Source of the DNA: Palsa-504 sp963789225
GTDB lineage: Bacteria; Actinomycetota; Actinomycetes; Streptosporangiales; Streptosporangiaceae
DNA: 64,000 nucleotides
Assembly: GCA_963789225.1 (NCBI GenBank)
Contig: CAWBKD010000046.1
Location: forward strand, 806,001-870,000
Direction of reading: 5' to 3'
Part shown: positions 16,517 through 25,133 of the stretch, piece by piece
Position numbering within the stretch: position 1 is the first letter of the stretch
How the letters are laid out: every line of letters starts with the position of its first letter
The notes under the pieces: generated by a model
Databases searched by the model: none
What the model was told of the DNA's origin: nothing
The model's input: the letters and a program-made list of their open reading frames with translations, nothing else
Position numbers and translations under genes: made by a program

Positions 16517-17958
16517 GCGAAGGGCCTGTCGAGCTTGAGTGCGGCATCGAGGAGCTGCGCACGCTGTTCCTGTTCGAGAAGCTGACCGACGAGCAGCTCA
16601 CGTGGCTGTGCGAGCGGGGGCACGTCGAGGCCTACCCGCCCGGGCTGGTGTATGCGGAGGGCGACCCGGCCACCTGCTTCTACGTCCTGCTCGAGGGCGA
16701 GGTCGTGCTGTCACGGCGGGTCGGGGCCGACGACGTCGAGGTGGGCCGGACTTCGGCCCGGGGGTCGTACGCCGGGGCGTTCCAGGCCTACTTCGGCGAC
16801 AAAGTGCCGCAGACCTACAACAGCTCGCTGCGGATGGCGGCATCGTCCCGGTTCTTCGTGCTGGACGCCGACGCGTTCGCCGAGCTGATGAACGAGTGGT
16901 TCCCGATGGCGGTGCACCTGCTGGAGGGTGCGTTCTTCGGCAGCAAGAACTGGGCGCAGGAGATCGGGCAGCGGGAGCGGCTGCTGGCGCTCGGCTCGCT
17001 GTCGGCCGGACTGACCCACGAGCTGAACAACCCGGCCGCGGCCGCGGTCCGGGCCACGGCGGCGCTGCGGGAGCGGGTCGCCGGGATGCGTCACAAGCTG
17101 GGCATGATCGCGGGCGGGAAGTGGGACCGGACCACGCTGGAGACGCTGATCCGCCTCCAGGAGGAGGCCGCCGAGCGGGTCCCGAAGGCCCTGGCGCTGT
17201 CGCCGCTGGAGGCGTCCGACCGGGAGGATGCCATCACGGACTGGCTTGACGATCACGGCGTGCGTGACGGCTGGGATATGGCCCCGACGTTCGTCGCGGC
17301 CGGCCTGGACGCCGCCTGGCTTGATCACGTCGAGGCGGCGGTGGACCCTGGGACGCTGGAAGCCGCGCTGCGCTGGCTGAACTACACCGTCGACACCGAG
17401 CTGCTGATGAACGAGATCGAGGACTCGACGACCCGGATCTCGACGCTGGTGGGCGCGGCCAAGCAGTACTCCCAGCTGGACCGGGCCCCATTCCAGGTGG
17501 TCGACGTGCACGAACTGCTGGACAGCACGCTGCTTATGCTGTCGGGCAAGTTCCCCCCGGGCATCCGCGTGGTGAAGGAGTACTACCCCGCGCTCCCCAG
17601 GATCTCCGCGTACGCGGGCGAGCTGAACCAGGTCTGGACCAACCTCATCGACAATGCGGTGTCGGCGATGGGCTCCACGGGGGTGCTGACCGTACGCACG
17701 GGGCTGGACCGGGATCAGGTGTTCGTGGAGTTCGAGGACACCGGGCCGGGGGTTCCTGAGGAGATACGGGAGCGGATCTTCGAGCCGTTCTTCACCACCA
17801 AGCCCGTCGGCGAGGGGACCGGCCTGGGACTCGACATCTCGTGGCGCATCGTGGTGAACAAGCACCACGGCTACATCCAGCTCGAATCATCACCGGGCGA
17901 CACGCGCTTCCGTGTGCGCCTTCCCATTACCCAGCAGGACCCGCAGGAGGAGAGCTGA
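16513..17958 (+). CDS. Cyclic-nucleotide-binding histidine kinase
   Basis: 481 residues, soluble. An N-terminal cNMP-binding/Crp-like beta-roll (LFLFEKLTDEQLTWLCERG, FYVLLEGEVVLSRR) is followed by a histidine-kinase core: H-box LSAGLTHELNNPAAAAVRAT, N-box NQVWTNLIDNAVSAMG, G1 FEDTGPGVP, and F/G2 boxes EPFFTTKPVGEGTGLGL. Translational coupling to the receiver-TrxR fusion marks them as cognate partners: the kinase would read a nucleotide or other small ligand and phosphorylate the flavoprotein receiver (inference). The next gene starts directly after its stop. Confidence 0.92.
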   Translation: MSEGPVELECGIEELRTLFLFEKLTDEQLTWLCERGHVEAYPPGLVYAEGDPATCFYVLLEGEVVLSRRVGADDVEVGRTSARGSYAGAFQAYFGDKVPQTYNSSLRMAASSRFFVLDADAFAELMNEWFPMAVHLLEGAFFGSKNWAQEIGQRERLLALGSLSAGLTHELNNPAAAAVRATAALRERVAGMRHKLGMIAGGKWDRTTLETLIRLQEEAAERVPKALALSPLEASDREDAITDWLDDHGVRDGWDMAPTFVAAGLDAAWLDHVEAAVDPGTLEAALRWLNYTVDTELLMNEIEDSTTRISTLVGAAKQYSQLDRAPFQVVDVHELLDSTLLMLSGKFPPGIRVVKEYYPALPRISAYAGELNQVWTNLIDNAVSAMGSTGVLTVRTGLDRDQVFVEFEDTGPGVPEEIRERIFEPFFTTKPVGEGTGLGLDISWRIVVNKHHGYIQLESSPGDTRFRVRLPITQQDPQEES

Positions 17959-18306
17959 ATGACGGAGATTCCGGGGATCGACCCTTCGGTGCCGCCGAGC
18001 GGGACCGGGTGCGTCGAGTGCGACGCCGCCGGGGGCTGGTGGGTCCACCTGCGCCGCTGCGCCCAGTGCGGGCACATCGGCTGCTGCGACACCTCGCCCT
18101 CGCAGCACGCCACTCACCACGCCGCGGCCACCGGGCACCCGTTCATCCGTAGTTTCGAGCCGGGCGAGGACTGGTTCTGGAACTACGAGACCAAGGAAGC
18201 CTACGACGGCCCGGAACTCGCCCCGCCGCAGCACCACCCGCTCGACCAGCCCGTTCCCGGACCCGAAGGCCGTGTCCCGCGGGACTGGCGCCGCCACGTG
18301 CACTAG
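17959..18306 (+). CDS. UBP-type zinc-finger protein
   Basis: A 115-residue protein with a ZnF-UBP fold: GCVECDAAGGWWVHLRRCAQ, CGHIGCCDTSPSQHATHHA and TGHPFIRSFEPGEDWFW supply the Cys/His ligands and the C-terminal aromatic strand. In eukaryotes this fold binds ubiquitin C termini. Bacterial copies sit, as here, in an operon with the receiver-TrxR and cNMP-kinase genes, so it is probably the third component of this signalling unit. Its start abuts the kinase stop (TGA ATG). Confidence 0.9.
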   Translation: MTEIPGIDPSVPPSGTGCVECDAAGGWWVHLRRCAQCGHIGCCDTSPSQHATHHAAATGHPFIRSFEPGEDWFWNYETKEAYDGPELAPPQHHPLDQPVPGPEGRVPRDWRRHVH

Positions 18307-18444
18307 CGGTCGGGCCGTCTCGTGCGGGGCCGCTTTCGTCGGGGCCGGTTCTTTGCGGGGCGCCTCGTCGGGGGGTGAAATCAGGGTCGCAATCAGGGTG
18401 TTCCCCGATGCCCTGGCCCGGTTCGCGGCGGCACGCTTGAGGTC

Positions 18445-18939
18445 ATGACCAGGCCAACCCCGTCCAGTCAGCCGCGGTCGCATGGTCTTGTCCCGCGGTT
18501 CCGCTACGGCTACACCGACCAGCACATCCGGGTCTCCGACGCCGAGCGCTCCGAGGTGACCGACCGCTTGGCCGCGCACTTCGGCGAGGGCCGGCTCACC
18601 CAGGCCGAGTTCGACGAGCGCGCCGCCCAGGCGATGAACGCCAAGACCCGCGGGGACCTGCGCGGGCTATTCGCTGACCTGCCGGAACCCGGGCCTCCGG
18701 TGGACTCCGGGGTATCGGTGCGCGGCGAGCACGGCCCGGTGCATCCGATGCGTTCGTATGCCCACCCGTTCGTCCTCGTCCTGCTGGTCGTGGCCATCAC
18801 CGCGGCGGGTACGGCCGGGGAGGCGGTCTTCGGGCACGTGGCCGGGCTGAAGACCTGGCTGATGGTCGGGATCATCACCGCAATCGTCGTGTACGCGGCC
18901 GGGATGCTGAACCGTTCCCGCGCCGCGCGCGACAAGTAG
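18445..18939 (+). CDS. DUF1707 membrane protein
   Basis: 164 residues. DUF1707 covers about residues 28-82 (IRVSDAERSEVTDRLAAHFG, EGRLTQAEFDERAAQAMNAK, TRGDLRGLFADLP), an actinobacterial cytoplasmic module with the conserved EF-x-ER core. Two transmembrane helices follow (FVLVLLVVAITAAGTAG and WLMVGIITAIVVYAAGML). Role unknown; such proteins are often linked to envelope stress. The 138 bases before it contain no gene. Confidence 0.85.
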   Translation: MTRPTPSSQPRSHGLVPRFRYGYTDQHIRVSDAERSEVTDRLAAHFGEGRLTQAEFDERAAQAMNAKTRGDLRGLFADLPEPGPPVDSGVSVRGEHGPVHPMRSYAHPFVLVLLVVAITAAGTAGEAVFGHVAGLKTWLMVGIITAIVVYAAGMLNRSRAARDK

Positions 18940-19009
18940 GTCACGGGGCCACGGCGTCGCCGGACCTGAGGTAACGTTTCATCGCCCTTACCGACCGAGG
19001 GAGGCGGCG

Positions 19010-19804
19010 ATGGAGCCGGACGGGAACGCGCAGGTAGCAGTGTTCGTGGACTTCGAGAACCTTGTCCTCGGCGCGGTCAAGGAACTGCCCGGCCAGGCGA
19101 ACCCTGCCCCCTACGAGGCGCTGACCAGGCTGTGCCGCGGATACGGCAACGCCTCGGTGCGCCGCGCCTACGCGGACTGGGCCGATCCGCGCTTCGGCGG
19201 CCACCAGGAGGACCTGGCCATGAACGGCGTGGACCTGATCCAGGTCGCGCGGGTCGGCATCCAGAACAAGAACGCCGCCGACATCAGGATGGCCGTCGAC
19301 GCCATGGAGACCCTGATCGTCCACCCGGAGGTCAGCGTGTTCATCCTGGTCAGCGGGGACGGCGACTACTCGCCGCTGGTGCAGAGGCTGCGGGAGTTCG
19401 GCAAGTGGGTGGTGGGTGTCGGAACCGAGGCCAACGCCAGCCGCAAGCTGGTCTCGGTGTGCTCGGAGTACAAGTACTGGGGCACGCTGGTCGCCGAGGT
19501 CGAGCCTGCCGCGCGCCCGGCCGCCGCGTTCGACATCAGCGACGGCGAACTCCTGCTGGTCCGGGCCTTTGAGGAATCAGGCTCCGAGACGATGACCGCC
19601 GGCGGCTTGAAGAGCAAGATGCTCGCGCTGGATCCGTCGTTCGACGAGCACAACTACGGTGCCAGGAGCTTCCGCGCCTTCCTGACCCTGCTACCCAAGC
19701 GAGTCCAGATCGCCGAGCCGGGCGGGCCCGACATCACGGTCAAGCTGGTCGTGGTCGAACCCCCGGCCGCAAGACCCGCCCGGACCCGGACCCGCAAGTC
19801 ATAG
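19010..19804 (+). CDS. NYN-domain (PIN-like) RNase with C-terminal LOTUS/OST-HTH domain
   Basis: 264 residues. The N-terminal NYN (LabA/PIN-like) nuclease domain shows its acidic residues in AVFVDFENL, KNAADIRMAVDAME and VSGDGDYSPLVQRLR, followed by GKWVVGVGTEANASRKLV. Residues about 175-245 (GELLLVRAFEES, AGGLKSKMLALDPSFDEHNY, RSFRAFL) look like an OST-HTH/LOTUS RNA-binding domain. The combination predicts a structured-RNA endonuclease. GAGGGAGGCGGCG lies before the ATG. Confidence 0.88.
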   Translation: MEPDGNAQVAVFVDFENLVLGAVKELPGQANPAPYEALTRLCRGYGNASVRRAYADWADPRFGGHQEDLAMNGVDLIQVARVGIQNKNAADIRMAVDAMETLIVHPEVSVFILVSGDGDYSPLVQRLREFGKWVVGVGTEANASRKLVSVCSEYKYWGTLVAEVEPAARPAAAFDISDGELLLVRAFEESGSETMTAGGLKSKMLALDPSFDEHNYGARSFRAFLTLLPKRVQIAEPGGPDITVKLVVVEPPAARPARTRTRKS

Positions 19805-19989
19805 CGCGACCAGCGGGCACGGCGCACATCCCTGATCAGCCGAGATGATGCCAGCCGCTCATGGCGTGGCCGGGCTCGAGTTCCGAGGCGCGAATCACGT
19901 AATCAATCCGTTCGCCTTGTGCTGCACCTCGCAAGGTCTCGCTACGTAGGATGATGGATTGATCACATTAAGTCCCAGGTTGGAGTGTC

Positions 19990-20895
19990 TTGGGATCCCT
20001 GGACCTGCCGGACGAGCCAGACAAGCCAATGCAGGCGACGCAAGCCGACACGGGCGGCACGGACGGGGGCACCCACAGGTCCCGTGAGCTACCCGACCCG
20101 GACGAGCGCAGTCGCGCGTTCGAGGCGGCACGAGCGCACGTTTCCGCGGAAACGCCGACCGAGGCTTCGCCTGGCCGAGGACCTGACGCGGGCGACCGGC
20201 GAAGCTACTGGGATGAGGTCCCGGAATTCTTGGAGCGGCGCGAGAAACACTGGCCGGAAAGGCCGAGCGCTGCTATAGGTCGTTCGGGCGATGGCGCGGA
20301 GCTGCCCGCGGGAACGGCCGAGGTCGTGAGCCGGATTCGTGAGGTAGAGCCGCTACTGTCCGCGGACGCGCAAGCCATAGAGCAGGAGAATAAGCACGGC
20401 GGCTGGCTGGCGGGCTTCGAACGCCGACTCAAGGATGAAGACCGCCTCTACGAAAAGATCGCTGCGGCGCTAGAGGTGGAGCCGCAGACAACCGCGGCTG
20501 GAGCCCTGCGCGAGATTCCCGATGCGATCCGCTATACGTACTGCTTCGAGCCGAAAGACTACACGAGAGGCTACTACGACGTTAAGGAACGGTATGAGAG
20601 CCGCGGCTACGAGATGTACTACTCGGAGAACTACTGGACGAACCCCGAATACAAAGGGATCAACACCCGCTGGGTAACCGCAGAGGGGCAGCGATTCGAG
20701 GTGCAGTTTCACACCCCGGAGAGCTTCCACGCCAAACACCACGTGACCCACCTCACCTACGAGCGGATCCGCGACCTCGCGACGAGCGATGAGGACCGCA
20801 CCGAACTCAAGGAGTTCCAGCGGGAGGTGTCCTCGTGGGTCCGCACGCCGGACGGCGCCGCGGACATCCCCAACTATCGGAAGGAAGGGTTCTAG
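19990..20895 (+). CDS. RelA/SpoT-like nucleotide (pyro)phosphotransferase domain protein
   Basis: 301 residues. Residues 1-100 are acidic and disordered. Residues about 120-290 match the RelA/SpoT synthetase fold: KHGGWLAGFERRLKDEDRLY, then IPDAIRYTYCF (about 174, equivalent to D-x-x-G/A-I-R), SRGYEMYYSENYWTNPEYKG, RFEVQFHTPESFHAKH (about 236, equivalent to E-x-Q-x-R/H-T) and HLTYERIR. There is no HD hydrolase, TGS or ACT domain, so it resembles small or toxin-type synthetases (ppGpp, ppApp or tRNA pyrophosphorylation). A TTG start with GGAG 5 nt upstream is chosen. The next gene begins immediately after the stop, and its product is the likely partner or antidote. Confidence 0.78.
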   Translation: MGSLDLPDEPDKPMQATQADTGGTDGGTHRSRELPDPDERSRAFEAARAHVSAETPTEASPGRGPDAGDRRSYWDEVPEFLERREKHWPERPSAAIGRSGDGAELPAGTAEVVSRIREVEPLLSADAQAIEQENKHGGWLAGFERRLKDEDRLYEKIAAALEVEPQTTAAGALREIPDAIRYTYCFEPKDYTRGYYDVKERYESRGYEMYYSENYWTNPEYKGINTRWVTAEGQRFEVQFHTPESFHAKHHVTHLTYERIRDLATSDEDRTELKEFQREVSSWVRTPDGAADIPNYRKEGF

Positions 20896-21171
20896 GTGGC
20901 GGACAAGATAACTTTTTACGCGATCACCGGTGGCGATAACACCATCGACAACCCTCGTGGCTTGGTACGGCGGCTGGAGTTCCACGGGGACGGGTTCACT
21001 GACGAAGGCCTGCGAGTGGATTTCAGCTGGAGGTTCACGCCGGTGATCGTCGAGTGGGAGCGTGGTGACTTCGCTAATGAGCTGGTCGAGGTCAGCCATG
21101 AGCAGGCGAGCAGGATCATCGAGCAGTTTCGGCAAAAGTGGGGCCCGCATGGGCAGCCGGTGGACTGCTGA
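20896..21171 (+). CDS. Small RelA-partner-like protein (paralogue of 63290-63559)
   Basis: 91 residues, GTG start directly after the RelA-like stop, so translationally coupled. Core features: FYAITGGDNTIDNPRGLVRR, a short acidic stretch, VDFSW, VEWERGD and LVEVSHEQASRIIEQFRQKW. The same layout recurs in the protein at 63290-63559 (TIDNPYGLVRRLE, NDFSW, QWERGG, DLVEVSHAQASKIIEYFR). No catalytic motif is visible. A role as immunity protein or antitoxin for the RelA-like enzyme is inferred from position only. Confidence 0.75.
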   Translation: MADKITFYAITGGDNTIDNPRGLVRRLEFHGDGFTDEGLRVDFSWRFTPVIVEWERGDFANELVEVSHEQASRIIEQFRQKWGPHGQPVDC

Positions 21172-21195
21172 GGTGAGTGTGGGGAGCGACTCGTT

Positions 21196-21405
21196 ATGCC
21201 GCTGCGGACGGGGGAACGCGTGGCTGCGGCTCGGTCGCTTGGCATGGGGAGCGTGCCGGCGGGCACGCCGGGCCGGGTCGTCAAGGTCGGGTTCTTCGGC
21301 GACTATGACGTGAATTTCGGGCGGGGGCGCGTCCTGCATGGCTTGAGCCGCGATGCGCTGAAGGTGCGCGGCGGATCGTGGTGGGCGCTCCGCCGACGGC
21401 GTTAG
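21196..21405 (+). CDS. Small basic SH3-like protein
   Basis: 69 residues starting MPLRTGERVAAARSLG. The segment VPAGTPGRVVKVGFFGDYDV then NFGRGRVLHGLSRDAL looks like a small SH3-type beta barrel, as in many actinobacterial short proteins. It lies 24 bases after the RelA-partner gene in the same direction and could be the third gene of that unit. Function unknown. Confidence 0.55.
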   Translation: MPLRTGERVAAARSLGMGSVPAGTPGRVVKVGFFGDYDVNFGRGRVLHGLSRDALKVRGGSWWALRRRR

Positions 21406-21532
21406 GGCGCGACCTAAGCAGATCTCTGGGACAGCCGGACGGTGCCAGGCTAGACTATGTATGACAATGGTCGACTTATAGGGTCAGGTAATCGATTCGT
21501 TCGTTTAGTGACGCCGACTGGGGATAGGGGTT

Positions 21533-21605
21533 CGACCGTCGGGTGAACCGAGGGCTGTAGCGCGATCGTTCGGTGAAGCGGAGGGCAGCGGCGCGACCGT
21601 AGGCC
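21533..21605. repeat. Imperfect 30-bp tandem repeat upstream of 21638 gene
   Basis: Units begin CGACCGTCGGGTGAACCG (21533), CGATCGTTCGGTGAAGCG (21563) and CGACCGTAGG (21594, partial); the first two agree at most positions. The array lies 30-100 bases before the GTG of the zinc-ribbon gene and could be regulatory. Confidence 0.7.
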
Positions 21606-21637
21606 GATGAGTTCCTGACGACGGGAGGTAGCTTCGG

Positions 21638-22066
21638 GTGACAGGGCCGACGAGGTTCGGGGCGCGGGTGGGTGAGGCCGCGGCCAGCTTCAGGTGCGCG
21701 GTCTGCGGGGAGGTGGCCGCCGTCGTCAAGGCGGTACCGGCGGACGTTCCGGCGGACATGGGGCCACCGCTGGGACCGCTGTCCCACCAGCGAGACGGGA
21801 TCGTCGTGGACTACTTCGGCGGCACCAAGTGGCAGGCCGCCGGACCCAGCACCTACGAGGCCGTGCGCACGATCCTCGACGTCGAAGAGCCGGACGCGGC
21901 GGCGCTGCGGCGGATCGACTGGGAGCTGGCGCCTTTTTACTGCCCCGAGTGCGAACTGGCCTACTGCCTCGCCGATTGGCACACGTATGTCGTGTTCGAT
22001 GAGGGGTTCTACGACTGCACCATCGGCACCTGTCCGGCCGGGCACCGGCATACGGTCGACGACTGA
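21638..22066 (+). CDS. Putative zinc-ribbon protein of unknown function
   Basis: 142 residues with two separated Cys pairs, FRCAVCGEV (residues about 19-22) and YCPECELAYC (about 107-113), plus Cys in YDCTIGTCPAGHRH near the end: the pattern of a zinc ribbon split by an insert. GGGAGG lies 11 nt before the GTG start. No enzyme family is recognised. It is oriented head-on towards the C45-type hydrolase gene, with 76 bases between stops. Confidence 0.6.
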   Translation: MTGPTRFGARVGEAAASFRCAVCGEVAAVVKAVPADVPADMGPPLGPLSHQRDGIVVDYFGGTKWQAAGPSTYEAVRTILDVEEPDAAALRRIDWELAPFYCPECELAYCLADWHTYVVFDEGFYDCTIGTCPAGHRHTVDD

Positions 22067-22142
22067 TTCCCGGCTCGGGCGGATCGGGGCGGGAACCAAA
22101 GGGTCGTTCGGCCAAATTTGAAAGCGTGGGCGGTGCGGCCGG

Positions 22143-23249
22143 TCAGGGAGGCACGGGGGTCATCGCGCGCTGGCGGTGCGGGTGGCCTTCGGCTAGGTCC
22201 GATAGCGGGATGGTGACGGGCTGGTCGTCCCGGGCGGCGATGACGGCCTCGCTGGCGGTCAGGTCGGCGATGAACGTGCACAGCGTGGTGGCCTGGCGGC
22301 CGGGCGCTGGATCGGCGCGGACACCTTCCGGCAGGGAGGCGCCGGCCAGGATGCGCAGGAACCAGGCTGGTTCCGGGTCCTCGGCGGGGACGGAGAGGGC
22401 GTCCAGGATCTCGCCGCGCACCACACTGTTCCCGCCTGCTGGCGCTTCACACCCTGGGATGTACCGTCCGTGGTTGGTGTGCCACAGGAGCGGACCCGAA
22501 TCCGGGCCAACCTCTACGGCGGCGTGGCGGCCCGCGGCGGCCTCCACGCTGACGATACGGCCGGTCCGGTCGCCGATCGTGTAGGCGAACCCGCCGGCGG
22601 AGGGGTTCGTCCGCAGGCCGTCGACGACCTGGTCCACGGTGGTTGCCGTGCGCTGCAGGTCGCGACCCGTGAAATGACGGCCGACTCCGGCTCCGGGCTC
22701 GGCGACCGGGAGGTGATCGATGGTCCACACCAGCCCGTCGGCGGTCACGGTGAAGGCGTTGGTGGGCAGGAAGCCCGGGTACCAGAAGGCGGTGACGGTC
22801 GGCAGGCCGTCGAGGGCGAGGGTAAGCAGGGCGCACTGCCCGACGTTTTCCGGCGCGCCGTCCTCGTTGTGACCGATGACGGACCGCCCTCGCCGCCAGG
22901 CCAGGTCGCTGCACCCGATGCCGCCGGTCACGGTGCCGAGGTCACCGCGGAAGTTCATCAACGCCAGGTCGTCGAACGGCACTGCGGCGCCCTCGGCGAA
23001 CGCGGCCAGTTCCGCCCACGCCTGGGGGAAGCGCAGCACGCTCGCCTGCCGCACCGACTGGAGGCGATCACGGCCTGGCGGGCCGGAGACGTGCTCACGG
23101 AGCCTGCTCAGCAGCGGCCACGTCCCGGTGACCGCGGCCATCTCGCCGCGCATGTGCTCCCCGAGCGTGCGAAACGCCTCGAGGTCAGGGCCGTGCAGCA
23201 CGAGCCAGCGCAGGCCGCCCAATCGGTGCTCATCCAGCGAGACGCTCAT
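22143..23249 (-). CDS. C45-type Ntn-hydrolase (acyl-coenzyme A:6-APA acyltransferase-like)
   Basis: About 368 residues. The likely autocatalytic nucleophile is Cys in GGIGCSDLAWRRG, followed by SVIGHNEDGAPEN, the layout of peptidase family C45 (penicillin acyltransferase/choloylglycine-like Ntn hydrolases), where cleavage before this Cys creates the active enzyme. Downstream TVTADGLVWTIDHLPV, AYTIGDRTGRIVSVEAA and LLWHTNHGRYIPG also fit. Probable amide hydrolase or acyltransferase; substrate unknown. The start MSVSLDEHR at 23249 is chosen because the homologous fold begins with DEHRLGGLRWLVLHGP; no strong Shine-Dalgarno is seen. Confidence 0.75.
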   Translation of the reverse strand: MSVSLDEHRLGGLRWLVLHGPDLEAFRTLGEHMRGEMAAVTGTWPLLSRLREHVSGPPGRDRLQSVRQASVLRFPQAWAELAAFAEGAAVPFDDLALMNFRGDLGTVTGGIGCSDLAWRRGRSVIGHNEDGAPENVGQCALLTLALDGLPTVTAFWYPGFLPTNAFTVTADGLVWTIDHLPVAEPGAGVGRHFTGRDLQRTATTVDQVVDGLRTNPSAGGFAYTIGDRTGRIVSVEAAAGRHAAVEVGPDSGPLLWHTNHGRYIPGCEAPAGGNSVVRGEILDALSVPAEDPEPAWFLRILAGASLPEGVRADPAPGRQATTLCTFIADLTASEAVIAARDDQPVTIPLSDLAEGHPHRQRAMTPVPP

Positions 23250-23283
23250 GAGGTACGCATACCCGGCGTACGGGTCGCGGTAC

Positions 23284-23951
23284 CTAGTTGGCGATGCCGA
23301 CCGTCTGCCCGAAGGTCTCGGGCTCACCTAGCACGCGGAGCATGCAGTGGGCCACGTCGGCGCGCGAGATAAACAGGCCGTGCCGGACGTTCTGTCCGTA
23401 AGCCGTCCGGTACGTGCCGGTCAGCGGCTTGTTAGTCAGCCGCACCGGCCGGATGACGGTCCAGTCCAGGTCGCTCTCGCGCAGGACGTCCTCCATCTGC
23501 GCCAGATCGGCGTAGTTCTCGCGGAACGCCCACCTGAGGATCGGGAAGGCCAGGTTCTTATTACGAACCCGTCGCCCGGAGCGTTCCTGGGCGGTTCCGG
23601 GCGCCCCGGTGAGGGCACCGTCCCGGCCGGCGCCGCGCTCACCACCACGATGCGCCGCACGCCCGCCGCCTGCATGGCCTTGGTGATGGCCGCCGTCCCG
23701 CGCCAGGCGACTCCGACATCCGACTTCGAGCGGGCTCCCAGGCCCGACAGAACCGCGTCGGACCCGCTGACCGCGGAGTAAAGCGCCGCCGGGTCGGCAT
23801 CCGACAGGTCGGCGGTGGCGACCCGCGCCTGGGTGCCGGGTAGCTTGTGCGGGTCCCTGACCACGGCCGTTACGTCGTGGCCTGCGGCGATGGCCTGCTC
23901 AAGCGCCTGCAGGCCAATGCCGCCCGTGGCCCCGAAGATCGTGAGCTTCAT
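23284..23951 (-). pseudogene. NAD(P)-binding SDR-like oxidoreductase with a frameshift
   Basis: The N-terminal frame (from ATG at 23951) gives MKLTIFGATGGIGLQALEQA, a GxxGxxG Rossmann start of the NmrA/atypical-SDR group, and continues to APGDGFVIR. Near 23555-23566 the reading frame changes; the other frame continues NLAFPILRWAFRENYADLAQ and MEDVLRESDLDWTVIRPVRL, ending GQTVGIAN at 23284. Together the parts give a normal-length protein of about 220 residues. One base lost or gained around TTATTA explains it. It is either a young pseudogene or a sequencing error. Confidence 0.85.
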
Positions 23952-24041
23952 CGGCTGCCTTCTGTTTGGTCTGTCCCCCTGTAATCGATAGGACGGACCG
24001 CGACCTGGGATTGTGACAGCGGTAGAAGCTGGCGACGGCCG

Positions 24042-24884
24042 TCAGGGCCAGCCTGCCCCGGGGACGTCGGCTTCGGTGGCGAGAACCTGACCGCTGCCGG
24101 GTCCGACCATCTCGGAATCGGTCATGCCCCGCCACTCCGCAGCCACGATGAACAGCGTGGTCCTGGCGGGTCCGCCGAGGACGCAGGCGAAACCCCCGCG
24201 GTCCAGCTCAACGGTCTGCAGCACGGTGCCGCCCTCGGCGACGCGGACGCACCGCCGGTTGGGTACGTCGGCGTACCAGACGGCGTTGTGGGCGTCGGTG
24301 CAGATCCCGTCCGGAGTTCCGTCGTTCAGGTCGGCCCAGGTTCGCCGGTTCGACAGGCCGCCGTCCGTATCGATGTCGAAGGCCACGAGGTGGTGCCGGT
24401 AGGAGTCCGCCACGATCAGGGTCGAGTTGTCAGCCGTCACCGCCATTCCGTTGGGGAACGCGATGTCGTCGGCCACCTGGCGCACCGTGTCGTCCGGGGT
24501 TATTAGGAACACGGAACCCGGCTGGAACGGCTCTCCCGCCATTGGGTTGAAGCCGGCCCGGTTGACGTACACGTGGCCGCGCCCGTCCGCCACGATGTCG
24601 TTCCAGCCCGGCTGGCCTAGGTCTTTGTAGGTGACCAGCGACCCGTCGCCCTCCAGGCGCAGTAGCCGCCCGTCCGGGGACGAGACGATCACCAGGTGTC
24701 CGTCCGGCAGCCAGGCGGTGCACAGCGGCAGCGAATCGACGCGAGCGATCACCTCGCTCTGCCCAGCCAGATCGACGGCGATCACCTCGCCCGCCGACCA
24801 GTCCGAGAAATACAGCCGGTCGCCGTTCCAGCGGGGCGACTCGACCAGACCCCGGCCGGTCAGCAGCGTCCGTACCTCGTTCAT
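24042..24884 (-). CDS. SMP-30/gluconolactonase/LRE family beta-propeller
   Basis: 280 residues, six-bladed propeller. Metal-site residues: Glu in GLVESPRW, Asn in QPGWNDIV and FPNGMAV, Asp in IVADSYRHH. Members are calcium- or zinc-dependent lactonases (gluconolactone, homoserine-lactone-like or sugar lactones). The ATG at 24884 is chosen because GGAGG precedes it by 10 nt. It is separated by 90 bases from the SDR-like gene on the same strand, so the two may be one operon. Confidence 0.85.
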   Translation of the reverse strand: MNEVRTLLTGRGLVESPRWNGDRLYFSDWSAGEVIAVDLAGQSEVIARVDSLPLCTAWLPDGHLVIVSSPDGRLLRLEGDGSLVTYKDLGQPGWNDIVADGRGHVYVNRAGFNPMAGEPFQPGSVFLITPDDTVRQVADDIAFPNGMAVTADNSTLIVADSYRHHLVAFDIDTDGGLSNRRTWADLNDGTPDGICTDAHNAVWYADVPNRRCVRVAEGGTVLQTVELDRGGFACVLGGPARTTLFIVAAEWRGMTDSEMVGPGSGQVLATEADVPGAGWP

Positions 24885-25133
24885 CCCTTGTAGCCTCCTG
24901 CCCGATGGCAGCTCGTTAGCCAGTCTCGTCATCTAGACGAACGGCTGCGCCGCAGATCATCGGAGCTGGCGATAATCCGGGTCTTGGCGGCGGACAGATA
25001 GTTGGAAATTCGGCGTGTCAGCGGCGAAAATGTCAGGGGCAGCTGTTAGGGTTAGATTAGAAAACAAAACTGAAGATCAGTTAAGAAGCTCCAGACTAAT
25101 CATACACATTGTCTGAAGAGTGCCTCGGGGGAG

